From Patescibacteria group bacterium (GTDB taxonomy: Bacteria > Patescibacteriota > Patescibacteriia > UBA9934 > GWF2-40-263): a stretch of DNA of 15,215 bases. Positions 1 through 5,675 of this stretch are shown here, in pieces. The stretch is from the NCBI GenBank assembly GCA_004298405.1, contig SCSL01000067.1:1-15215 (forward strand), read 5' to 3'. A model generated the notes under the pieces. That model did not search any database. It worked only from the letters and a program-made list of their open reading frames with translations, and was not told the DNA's origin. The position numbers and the translations under genes were made by a program. The number at the start of each line of letters is the position of its first letter. Positions within the stretch are counted from its first letter, which is position 1.

Positions 1-1
1 T

Positions 2-286
2 GCTACGACACAGGAAATCTTCGACCGCGCCATCCTATTAGGTTTGGAACTTTGTCCTCCAGAAGTTGGTCCTCAGTTTCGTCTGCAATATGTGAATCAG
101 CCAATGAGCGAATACATCCGTGTCGGCATGAAGCAAATTACCGACTCGGACGGCGACCCGCTCGTCTTCCGCGTGGAGCGCCGTGGCGGCGGGTCGTGGC
201 TCTACCACTCTTGGGCGGAGCCGACGCGCGAGTGGCCTGCGAGCGATCTGTTTGTCTTCCGTCTTCGCAAGTCTGCCCGTCCGTAG
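2..286 (+). CDS. C-terminal fragment of a hypothetical protein (runs off the left edge)
   Basis: The frame is open from the first bases of the window to a TAG at 284-286, giving about 94 residues of a longer protein whose start lies outside. An internal TTG at 44 is not a convincing start because the frame reads through it with the same character. The fragment has a CPPEVGPQFRLQY segment, a MKQITDSDGDPLVF segment and a Trp- and Phe-rich end (WLYHSWAEP, WPASDLFVFRLRK). I recall similar C-terminal blocks from hypothetical proteins of candidate-phylum bacteria, but I know no function and cannot check the resemblance here. The stop codon lies inside a GC-rich hairpin (276-305). Coding status is fairly sure; function is unknown. 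Confidence 0.72.
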   Translation, partial: ATTQEIFDRAILLGLELCPPEVGPQFRLQYVNQPMSEYIRVGMKQITDSDGDPLVFRVERRGGGSWLYHSWAEPTREWPASDLFVFRLRKSARP

Positions 287-305
287 CCCGTAGGGCGAAG
301 GCGGG
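276..305. repeat. GC-rich inverted repeat over the stop codon of the first gene
   Basis: Outer arms CCCGTC (276-281) and GGCGGG (300-305) pair with one G-U. Inner arms GCCC (286-289) and GGGC (293-296) enclose a GTA loop. The element resembles REP-type dispersed palindromes that sit at gene ends. No T-run follows directly, so it is not a textbook intrinsic terminator, although TTTTT occurs about 20 bases further on. Confidence 0.45.
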
Positions 306-329
306 AAACCCTTGGAGCCTTAGTCCCTT

Positions 330-369
330 TTTGACCCTTTGATACTTTGACTCTTTTATTCTTTTCCTC
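330..369 (+). repeat. Five degenerate 8-nt tandem units ending at an ATG
   Basis: Units at 330, 338, 346, 354 and 362 read TTTGACCC, TTTGATAC, TTTGACTC, TTTTATTC and TTTTCCTC. The next base starts an ATG at 370. The first unit contains a -35-like TTGACC (331-336), and 17 bases later TTTTAT (354-359) could be a -10, so part of the pattern may be a promoter. The same 8-base period, also ending exactly at an ATG, occurs before rpsL (8416-8455). Confidence 0.55.
331..359 (+). promoter_or_regulatory. Possible promoter inside the octamer array
   Basis: TTGACC (331-336), a 17-base spacer and TTTTAT (354-359, 4 of 6 consensus bases). It would start transcription near 366, four bases before the ATG at 370. 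The ten bases TTGACCCTTT recur at the rpsL promoter (8336-8345). Confidence 0.3.
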
Positions 370-465
370 ATGGTGGATAAATCTGTGATTTATTTGTGGA
401 ATAACAGAGGACAAGTTTGGTTTGACGGTATTGTCTTATTTTCCCAGAATGGTAAGTTCAAATAG
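370..465 (+). CDS. Possible 31-residue micro-ORF
   Basis: The ATG lies directly after the octamer array and about 10 bases after a -10-like box, matching the near-leaderless starts elsewhere in the window. The peptide begins MVDKSVIYLWNNRGQVW and ends at TAG 463-465. There is no Shine-Dalgarno sequence, and the stop falls in the first of a set of hairpins. It could be a real small protein, the remnant of a longer gene, or chance in an RNA gene. No family is recognised. Confidence 0.2.
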   Translation: MVDKSVIYLWNNRGQVWFDGIVLFSQNGKFK

Positions 466-560
466 CCTTCCGGCTAGATGGGTGCGCTCCACGAACGATT
501 CATCATCTGGTTCGAAAAATGTCGTGCCTGAGCATGACAAAAGAACCTTCCGGTTTTTCC
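463..560 (+). other. Cluster of three hairpins, possible small RNA with terminator
   Basis: Hairpin 1: TAGCC (463-467), loop TTCC, GGCTA (472-476). Hairpin 2: GTCGTGC (521-527), loop CTGA, GCATGAC (532-538), one G-U pair. Hairpin 3: AAGAACC (541-547), loop TTCC, GGTTTTT (552-558), whose 3' arm is itself T-rich and could end transcription. Hairpins 1 and 3 share the core CCTTCCGG. With the promoter-like boxes at 331-359 this could be an RNA of roughly 190 nt. I found no RNase P, tmRNA, SRP or tRNA signature. Confidence 0.3.
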
Positions 561-722
561 TCCTAGTACAGACGACATGGTGGATCGCTACCATCCCCGC
601 TGTCTCAGTGGATCGACGAGAGCCCGAGAATTGAGAGATCGCAACAGACTCATGAGGGAACGTCAGACCGATATAGATTCTCTGTCCTGGACCACCCATC
701 CACCCGCTAGGCGCCAACAATA
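561..722. other. Intergenic stretch without a supported feature
   Basis: Open frames cross this stretch on both strands (422-634 on plus, 436-720 on minus), but they overlap each other and have no start signal or recognisable family. I see no RNA gene, mobile element or clear promoter here. Confidence 0.5.
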
Positions 723-756
723 AAAGCCACCCTGAGCCATGTCGAAGGGTGGCTTT
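716..756 (-). terminator. Hairpin with T-rich tail, likely terminator of the minus-strand membrane gene
   Basis: Perfect 11-base arms at 723-733 and 746-756 flank a 12-base loop. Read on the minus strand the stem ends in GGCTTTTATTG, which suits intrinsic termination of the gene that stops at 866. The loop and inner stem (CCCTGAGC, then GTCGAAGGG) resemble a palindromic core I know as a dispersed repeat in many bacterial genomes, so it may be a repeat element used as a terminator. Confidence 0.6.
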
Positions 757-879
757 GAAGTAGAAAAACCGCGAGGTGAAGAACCGAGCCGGGAACGTGA
801 GATGCCAAGCGCGGATCGTCTGGAGGATGTAGACCTTGCTGTAGATGAGACACGTGTAGAGGATCCTAGGAGAGAGTGA
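739..879 (+). CDS. Possible 46-residue acidic small protein
   Basis: The ATG at 739 lies in the loop of the 723-756 hairpin, and the frame ends with TGA 877-879, overlapping the 3' end of the opposite gene by 14 bases. The peptide starts MSKGGFEVEKPRGEEPSRER and is rich in Glu, Asp and Arg with few hydrophobic residues, as in a disordered or nucleic-acid-associated protein. The in-frame stop at 733-735 rules out a longer reading. There is no Shine-Dalgarno sequence and no clear promoter. The even composition looks protein-like, but the frame is short enough to be chance. Confidence 0.33.
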   Translation: MSKGGFEVEKPRGEEPSREREMPSADRLEDVDLAVDETRVEDPRRE

Positions 880-1570
880 TGCTTATATCACCAGTTTGTT
901 GAAGTTCTTCACGCCAGTTGACCATCGCTTGGAGCAACTCGTTGTGCTCGGGGCTGAGGTCGGTCACTTGACCAATCGGCGTCTGGGCAAGAGCTTTATG
1001 GAGTTGCATGGCGTGGCAGAGGAGTTCTTCTCGACTGGTCTGCACGATGTCCTGCACCATCTCAGCCACTGACTCTGTGTCTGAGATGGTTGCGAGAGTG
1101 TTCCAGATTACCTGGTTTTGGTGAAAGATTTCGATGAGTTGGCAACGAGCATCTTTCTCCAGACCGGCCATAAACTCTTCTTTGCTGTACTGGTTAAGCG
1201 CTTCCCACATCAGGAGCAGGGTCAGAGGGAGTGCTCCGAGGAATGGAATGAGACCGAGGAGCTCTTCCCAGGTTCCATTCCAGCGATTGTCATCTTCCTT
1301 GATTACGAATTGCAACATCAGACGTAACCGATCGAAGTTCTTGACAAAGTACAACAGGGAGACGAACTGGATGCTCAGGCTGATCACCGCGATAGGCGAT
1401 GGAAGCAGAAGGAACATCCAAGTGGTCCACACAGCGTACAACCCAATGATGAGCAGACCAAAGGTCTTGATGATAGCAAGGAACGTAGTCACCGTGATGG
1501 CTCCGACGGGCAGGTTTTCAATGGCACGAGCCACAGATGCTGGCAGGTGCTTAGCGGTAATTTGTTCCAC
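866..1570 (-). CDS. Hypothetical multi-pass membrane protein
   Basis: A 234-residue protein of no family I recognise. The start chosen is GTG at 1570 because GGAGGG (1583-1578) stands 7 bases upstream; an upstream in-frame TTG at 1672 has no ribosome binding site and would translate a structured leader. Hydrophobic segments lie at about residues 22-45, 47-62, 63-75 and 105-122, suggesting three or four membrane helices. The C-terminal 110 residues are soluble, helical and acidic (for example ISDTESVAEMVQDIVQ), probably a cytoplasmic domain. It has its own promoter (1837-1809), a leader of about 230 nt, and a probable terminator at 756-716. Coding and membrane nature are well supported; the role is unknown. 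Confidence 0.8.
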   Translation of the reverse strand: MEQITAKHLPASVARAIENLPVGAITVTTFLAIIKTFGLLIIGLYAVWTTWMFLLLPSPIAVISLSIQFVSLLYFVKNFDRLRLMLQFVIKEDDNRWNGTWEELLGLIPFLGALPLTLLLMWEALNQYSKEEFMAGLEKDARCQLIEIFHQNQVIWNTLATISDTESVAEMVQDIVQTSREELLCHAMQLHKALAQTPIGQVTDLSPEHNELLQAMVNWREELQQTGDISITLS

Positions 1571-1802
1571 GAAACTTCCCTCCTGCTTCACCCACCAAGA
1601 GAATCTTTGTGGGTAGAGAAAAGGTCCCACGCCGCACAGCCGGAGCTGTGGGTGAGACAAAGAAGTGTTCAAACAGGTTCTAGACGATCTTTTCGGTCAC
1701 TCGACGCCTCGACCTTGATGAGCGCGCGTTCAGGAAGAGGAGAGCTCATCTATGTAGAGATGAAATCGTTTGATGTGCGCGAGCGAAGACTGATCATGCC
1801 AG
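1571..1802 (-). promoter_or_regulatory. Long structured leader, candidate attenuator or riboswitch
   Basis: The promoter at 1837-1809 predicts a start near 1802, leaving about 230 nt before the GTG at 1570. In the mRNA, four alternating blocks CCCAC (1652-1648), GTGGG (1630-1626), CCCAC (1613-1609) and GTGGG (1595-1591) can pair as 1:2 plus 3:4 or as 2:3. The 3:4 hairpin (1614-1590) ends seven bases before the GGAGGG ribosome binding site. A further hairpin CACAGC/GCTGTG (1650-1635, 4-base loop) competes with 1:2. Another stem, TCATCT/AGATGA, lies at 1763-1746. No known riboswitch consensus was recognised. Confidence 0.4.
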
Positions 1803-1808
1803 GATGAG

Positions 1809-1837
1809 AGAATATGGGAAATATGATCAGGTGTCAA
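1809..1837 (-). promoter_or_regulatory. Sigma70-type promoter for the minus-strand membrane gene
   Basis: A perfect TTGACA (1837-1832), a 17-base spacer and TATTCT (1814-1809, 4 of 6). Confidence 0.65.
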
Positions 1838-1874
1838 TCATGCACGAACACCATCATTTATTAACCAAAAAAGA

Positions 1875-1903
1875 TCGACGTCTACAAAAAAACGGGTTAA
1901 ACT
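1875..1903 (+). promoter_or_regulatory. Promoter of the first small membrane protein gene
   Basis: TCGACG (1875-1880), 17-base spacer, TAAACT (1898-1903). The -10 box ends 7 bases before the ATG at 1911, so the transcript would be leaderless or nearly so. Each box matches consensus at 4 of 6 positions. Confidence 0.45.
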
Positions 1904-1910
1904 ACAACAT

Positions 1911-2339
1911 ATGAACCCAAAAACAATTCGTATCGCGACCGTGGCGATCACGACATTCATTCCTTGGCTCATTACGCTTGCCGCTGTGGGAGCTACCATG
2001 ACCCTTGCGCGTCCACTTTTTATACTCATCCACTATCTCCTGATCGTGCTTCTTTTTGGGGTCGCCTTTTCTTTTTACTATAAAGATCACAAAGAGGTGG
2101 ATCCTTTCGCGGTTACCATTACGGCGATCTTGTGTCTGTTTGTGTACGAGATCGTGTATGTTGGATTTTTCCACGAGGCGCCGCATTGGTTTTTGACCTA
2201 TCTTGATTGGCTTGTCCCTGTTTTTCTCATCGCCTCGACGATCTATTGGACGGGAACATTTTTTACCAAAACCCAGTCTCGACATACTGATTCTGCTTTG
2301 GTAGGATTTCGGCGGAGCATCCAAGGAGCTCATCCATGA
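1911..2339 (+). CDS. Small four-helix membrane protein, paralogue of the protein at 3225-3578
   Basis: A 142-residue hydrophobic protein with likely helices at about residues 9-30, 33-55, 67-87 and 100-118 and a charged C-terminus. It aligns with the 117-residue product of 3225-3578: HY at 41-42, PF.VT at 65-69, E80, WFL...DW at 93-100, P103 and STIY at 109-112 all recur in the same order and spacing. The family is not one I can name. The 3' end overlaps the acyltransferase start by four bases (ATGA), so the two are translationally coupled and may work together, perhaps in lipid or envelope handling. There is no Shine-Dalgarno sequence, and the promoter lies just before the ATG. Coding is sure, function unknown. 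Confidence 0.82.
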   Translation: MNPKTIRIATVAITTFIPWLITLAAVGATMTLARPLFILIHYLLIVLLFGVAFSFYYKDHKEVDPFAVTITAILCLFVYEIVYVGFFHEAPHWFLTYLDWLVPVFLIASTIYWTGTFFTKTQSRHTDSALVGFRRSIQGAHP

Positions 2340-3136
2340 AAAAACTGCTTGGCTGGACGGTGGCCAGTGTCTTTCTTCTGGGGATGGTCTTTCTCACCAT
2401 TCCGGACATTTACCGACGTCGATTGATCAACGTCCTCCTGCGGGCGGACGTGACGACTCGCCGGCGCACCGAGACCCATTGGCAACTCCTGTGGGCGCGT
2501 TTCTACCATCATCTCATCCTGCGCATCGCGAATATTCAGATGCCCATCCGGATCCTGCATGAGATCCCGCCAGGTCCGTACATTCTGATCGCCAACCATC
2601 GCACGGCGTTGGATGGGCTCATCATGGCGGTGGTGGCAAAGCGGTTGGGGGTGGATGACCTTTTGTGGATCGTGAAGGAAGGTATGCGTTCCGCTCCGGT
2701 GGTGGGAGGCTCTCTTGAGAGAGCAGGACATGCGTTCGTCACACGGGCGAACGATCCTGGTGACAAGCAACGTGTTCGCCAGATGACGGAACGAGCAAAG
2801 CAGGATGGCGCCTCACTCTCTATTTTCCCGGAAGGAACCCGATACACCGGTTCGCAGGAGGAACGGGAGAACTATCGCCATCTGCGCGACCCTAAACGTG
2901 GAGGACTCCAGACCTTCATGGACGGATGTCCGGACCATCCGATCATCTTCGTCTGCATGGGCTGGCGCGGTTTGCAAGGCGGCAAAACCATTTGGGACGG
3001 CGACGGACTCCTTGGTTTGCGCGGCCAGGTGACGGTTTGGCACATAAAGCTGGTGCCCGGGGACAATGCGGAATCTGTTTTGGATGAAGGATGGACGCGC
3101 ATGGATTCGATATTGGAGCGGTCGGATTCTTCTTGA
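2336..3136 (+). CDS. PlsC-type 1-acyl-glycerol-3-phosphate acyltransferase family protein
   Basis: A 266-residue member of the lysophospholipid acyltransferase (LPLAT/PlsC) superfamily, which transfers an acyl chain to a lysophospholipid or related acceptor at the inner membrane face. The catalytic NHRTALD (N87-H88 to D93, the family's N-H-x4-D pattern) and the FPEGTR block (164-169) are intact. An N-terminal hydrophobic segment (about 5-22) would anchor it. The C-terminus after about 180 is less typical and may set acceptor specificity. AGGAG lies 8 bases before the ATG, and the start overlaps the preceding stop, so the two are in one operon ending at the terminator 3161-3187. The exact acceptor cannot be told, so no symbol is given. 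Confidence 0.9.
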   Translation: MKKLLGWTVASVFLLGMVFLTIPDIYRRRLINVLLRADVTTRRRTETHWQLLWARFYHHLILRIANIQMPIRILHEIPPGPYILIANHRTALDGLIMAVVAKRLGVDDLLWIVKEGMRSAPVVGGSLERAGHAFVTRANDPGDKQRVRQMTERAKQDGASLSIFPEGTRYTGSQEERENYRHLRDPKRGGLQTFMDGCPDHPIIFVCMGWRGLQGGKTIWDGDGLLGLRGQVTVWHIKLVPGDNAESVLDEGWTRMDSILERSDSS

Positions 3137-3160
3137 CTTCGACTGCTCACAAAACAATCG

Positions 3161-3187
3161 CAGGCCTGAACGCAGGTCTGTTTTTTT
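3161..3187 (+). terminator. Intrinsic terminator after the acyltransferase gene
   Basis: CAGGCCTG (3161-3168), loop AACG, CAGGTCTG (3173-3180), an 8-base stem with one G-U pair, followed by seven T (3181-3187). The next promoter's -35 begins two bases later. Confidence 0.9.
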
Positions 3188-3188
3188 G

Positions 3189-3216
3189 TTTACATGATCG
3201 TGAGGCGGTGTACACT
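3189..3216 (+). promoter_or_regulatory. Promoter of the second small membrane protein gene
   Basis: TTTACA (3189-3194, 5 of 6), 16-base spacer, TACACT (3211-3216). The -10 ends 8 bases before the ATG at 3225, so the mRNA would be nearly leaderless. Confidence 0.6.
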
Positions 3217-3224
3217 ATCTTTAT

Positions 3225-3578
3225 ATGACCTTTGGCACCGTGATTCTTATCGGAATGCATGCACTCGTGGCATGGATTTTGATCGAAGTATTTGTGAACC
3301 TCGCCCACCATCTTTCACGGTGGAGTTATATCCTGTGGCATTACATCGTTGTCATTGTGACATTTGCCGGACTATTTGGTCTCTATGTGCGGTTTTTCGA
3401 CACGGGGCTTTCTCCATTTATGGTTACGGTTGTCGCGATGGGTTTTGTGCTTGTTTTTGAATTTATTGTCTTTCGATTTCTCTACAGTGGTGAGCGTTGG
3501 TTTCTGAATTGGGTGGATTGGATTTTTCCGATCTTTCTTGCGACCTCAACGATTTACGCGGTTGTTTCTTTCTGGTAG
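3225..3578 (+). CDS. Small four-helix membrane protein, paralogue of the protein at 1911-2339
   Basis: A 117-residue membrane protein with likely helices at about residues 4-26, 36-56, 66-86 and 97-115. Shared landmarks with the upstream protein are HY (39-40), PF.VT (64-68), E79, WFL...DW (92-99), P102 and STIY (108-111). It is shorter at the C-terminus, ending right after the last helix. The upstream terminator and its own promoter make it a separate transcript from the acyltransferase pair. The stop codon is part of the extended -10 of murA, 12 bases before the murA start, so the genes are packed together. The family is not recognised, and function is unknown beyond membrane location. Confidence 0.82.
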   Translation: MTFGTVILIGMHALVAWILIEVFVNLAHHLSRWSYILWHYIVVIVTFAGLFGLYVRFFDTGLSPFMVTVVAMGFVLVFEFIVFRFLYSGERWFLNWVDWIFPIFLATSTIYAVVSFW

Positions 3579-3581
3579 AGT
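3553..3581 (+). promoter_or_regulatory. murA promoter overlapping the preceding stop codon
   Basis: TTTACG (3553-3558), 17-base spacer, extended -10 TGG-TAGAGT (3573-3581). The TAG of the upstream gene (3576-3578) is part of the -10 box. The start would fall a few bases before the ATG at 3591. Confidence 0.5.
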
Positions 3582-3590
3582 GCGCGCACT

Positions 3591-4904
3591 ATGCCCGATA
3601 TCTTTCAGATTACTGGAGGTGAGCCGCTTCATGGCGAAATTACGATTTCCGGAGCAAAAAATGTCGCCTCAAAAATGATGATCGCGTCCCTGCTCACGTC
3701 GGAAGACGTTATTTTGTCGGATGTCCCTCGACAGCAGGAAACAGAAATCACTCAAGAGATTATTTCGACTGTTGGGGCGCAGGTGAAGTGGGTGGACGAG
3801 CACACGTTGAAAACGGCCACCCCGCAGATCACTTCCAATTCCGTGCGGGAGCTCTCTCGGAAAAATCGTATAAGTGTTTTGGCGATTGCCCCTCTCTTAC
3901 ATCGAGCAGGAGAGGCGTTTGTGCCGCTCGTGGGTGGAGACAAGATAGGACCGCGACCCGTGAATTTTCACGTTGCGGCGCTTGAAAAGATGGGGGTGTT
4001 GATAGAGGAGACTCCCGAAGGCTATCACGCCACCGCACCAAAAGGCTTGCGCGGAGCGCTCATCGAGCTCCCATATCCGTCGGTAGGGGCAACGGAGACG
4101 ACCATATTAGCTGGGGTACTCGCCAAAGGTCGAACCATGATTCGCCATGCGGCAGGGGAGCCAGAGATCAAAGAGCTCATCATGCTGTTGCAAAACATGG
4201 GAGCCATCATTCAGATCAACGCAAATCGTTCGATCGAAATTATTGGCGTGGAGAAATTGCATGGAACAGGCGCACGAATTATGCCAGATCGTATCGAGGC
4301 GGCATCGTACGGATCTATGGCGATTGGGACGGCAGGAGAAATTTTTGTTCGCGGCGCACAGCATGTGCACATGATGACGTTTTTGAATGCGGTGCGAAAG
4401 ATTGGAGGTGAGTATGAAGTGCGAGAAGATGGGATTTTGTTTCGAGGTACAGGTTCGCTTAAAGGCATTGAACTTGAAACAGATACACACCCAGGATTCA
4501 TGACGGACTGGCAGCAACCGTTTGTGGTGGCGTTGACTCAAGCGAAGGGGACGAGTGTCGTGCACGAGACCGTGTATGAGGAACGCTTTGGCTATACAGA
4601 CGCGCTCAAGAATATGGGAGCGGACGTAGCGCTGTTTAGTAACTGCTTGGGTGAAATCGATTGTCGTTTCAAAGGACAAAACTACAAACACTCCGCGGTC
4701 ATTACCGGTCCATCAAAACTCCACGCCGCCACGGTCGAAGTCCCAGACATTCGTGCCGGTCTCGCCTTCGTCGTTGCGGCTCTTGTCGCTGAAGGCACAT
4801 CCACGCTCACCGGCATCCACCACCTCGACCGCGGCTACGAGCGGTTGCAGGAAAAGTTGCAAGGAGTTGGTGCAAAGATTGAGCGTGGGACTGGAGCCTT
4901 TTAA
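3591..4904 (+). CDS. murA: UDP-N-acetylglucosamine 1-carboxyvinyltransferase (MurA) with Asp at the catalytic Cys position
   Basis: MurA moves enolpyruvate from phosphoenolpyruvate to UDP-GlcNAc, the first committed step of peptidoglycan synthesis in the cytoplasm. At 437 residues it is of normal length (E. coli about 419). The ISGAKN motif has the Lys and Asn (K23, N24) that bind substrate. The flexible loop reads GGDKIGPRPVNFH, where E. coli has GGCTIGARPVDLH, so the Cys that fosfomycin alkylates is Asp (D117). The general-base Asp in TDWQQPF and the Arg in DIRAG are kept. Asp at this site is known in Mycobacterium tuberculosis and Chlamydia MurA, which are active and intrinsically fosfomycin-resistant. 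There is no Shine-Dalgarno sequence. The 3' end overlaps the convergent HD gene by four bases. Confidence 0.96.
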   Translation: MPDIFQITGGEPLHGEITISGAKNVASKMMIASLLTSEDVILSDVPRQQETEITQEIISTVGAQVKWVDEHTLKTATPQITSNSVRELSRKNRISVLAIAPLLHRAGEAFVPLVGGDKIGPRPVNFHVAALEKMGVLIEETPEGYHATAPKGLRGALIELPYPSVGATETTILAGVLAKGRTMIRHAAGEPEIKELIMLLQNMGAIIQINANRSIEIIGVEKLHGTGARIMPDRIEAASYGSMAIGTAGEIFVRGAQHVHMMTFLNAVRKIGGEYEVREDGILFRGTGSLKGIELETDTHPGFMTDWQQPFVVALTQAKGTSVVHETVYEERFGYTDALKNMGADVALFSNCLGEIDCRFKGQNYKHSAVITGPSKLHAATVEVPDIRAGLAFVVAALVAEGTSTLTGIHHLDRGYERLQEKLQGVGAKIERGTGAF

Positions 4905-5608
4905 TAAGCGAAGGCGTCGTTGAGTGCTTCGAACAGTCGATCTACGCTACCGACATTTCGACGGAAAGGTTCAATCCCCATGGTGTCCGCACGGCTAATC
5001 TCGTATTGAATTCGCAAGAAGTCTTCGTAATCTATTTCGATACCTTCTTGTTCAAGCGCTTCCAGCGGTTCAATAAGTTTCTTTTCAAGAAGTTGTTTGA
5101 GCGCGTCCCGATTGGATGTTCCTTGTCGGTCAAGAAGTGCGATGTGGTATCCAAAATAGTCGCATGTCTCAAGAAGAACTCGGAAGACTTTTTCATCTTC
5201 AGCAGTTTGGAAGAATCCGGAATCGACACTTTTGATTTCCCTAATTGCATCATCTGCCGCACGTCTTTTTCCGATGATTTTCGTTCTCCCTCCTTCTAGA
5301 ATTTTTTCTACGTCATGGTACAGCGCAACTTTTCTCATGAGATCCGGAGTCGAGATAGTCATATCCCCAAGTTTGATGTTTCGGAGTTCGTCTGTTCGCA
5401 AATACAGAAGAACGGACTGGGTGTGTTCAAACACCGATTGTCCCGCCGCCTGGTGCCTCGTTTGTTCCAGCCCTCGGATCACCGGTCGGTTATGACAATA
5501 TTTTCTAAAGTCCTCTAGAGAGGCGATTGATCGTCTAAACGTTTCATCAGAGAGAGTTTGATGCTTTTGTTCTGGCAACGGTGGCTGTTCACGAGGCAAT
5601 TCCGGCAT
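4901..5608 (-). CDS. HD-domain family protein, probable metal-dependent phosphohydrolase
   Basis: A 235-residue protein. The start chosen is ATG at 5608 (MPELPREQ): a strong promoter begins transcription just upstream, and AAGGA stands about 12 bases before it. An earlier TTG at 5665 lies inside that promoter. The HD signature can be traced: H62 in FEHTQSVLLYL, the H98-D99 pair in VALYHDVEKI, and D208 in SRADTMG. These are the metal ligands of HD hydrolases, which cleave phosphoester bonds of nucleotides or RNA ends. The substrate cannot be told. The N-terminal 20 residues are Pro- and Gln-rich and probably disordered. It converges on murA with a shared stop-codon region and diverges from the gene at 5676 through overlapping promoters. 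Confidence 0.8.
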   Translation of the reverse strand: MPELPREQPPLPEQKHQTLSDETFRRSIASLEDFRKYCHNRPVIRGLEQTRHQAAGQSVFEHTQSVLLYLRTDELRNIKLGDMTISTPDLMRKVALYHDVEKILEGGRTKIIGKRRAADDAIREIKSVDSGFFQTAEDEKVFRVLLETCDYFGYHIALLDRQGTSNRDALKQLLEKKLIEPLEALEQEGIEIDYEDFLRIQYEISRADTMGIEPFRRNVGSVDRLFEALNDAFAY

Positions 5609-5623
5609 AGTGAAGTTGTATCC

Positions 5624-5652
5624 TTGATTATGCTTCAATAGTAGCATATCAT
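5624..5652 (+). promoter_or_regulatory. Promoter of the hypothetical gene at 5676
   Basis: TTGATT (5624-5629), 17-base spacer, TATCAT (5647-5652, 5 of 6). The leader is about 17 nt without a Shine-Dalgarno sequence. Confidence 0.6.
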
Positions 5653-5665
5653 TCCCTTGTCTCAA
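5638..5665 (-). promoter_or_regulatory. Promoter of the HD-domain gene
   Basis: TTGAGA (5665-5660, 5 of 6), 16-base spacer, extended -10 TGC-TACTAT (5646-5638). Start expected near 5631, giving a leader of about 23 nt. It overlaps the plus-strand promoter at 5624-5652. Confidence 0.55.
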
Positions 5666-5675
5666 TATATCTACT

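Noticed and set aside
436..720. Minus-strand frame of 94 codons and an overlapping plus-strand frame (422-634)
   Set aside because: Neither has a start signal, recognisable motif or composition better than the other, and they overlap each other and the hairpin cluster. Treated as chance frames.
727..785. AGGGTGGC followed later by ACCGCG, reminiscent of the T-box motif
   Set aside because: The two parts are separated by about 18 bases instead of being contiguous, the first belongs to a terminator stem, and no aminoacyl-tRNA synthetase or amino acid gene follows.
1571..1672. N-terminal extension of the membrane protein to the TTG at 1672
   Set aside because: No ribosome binding site there, the extra 34 residues translate a strongly paired leader, and GGAGGG stands at ideal distance before GTG 1570.
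4107..4691. Minus-strand frame of 194 codons inside murA
   Set aside because: It is the antisense shadow of a clearly conserved gene, rich in His and Cys with no domain character.
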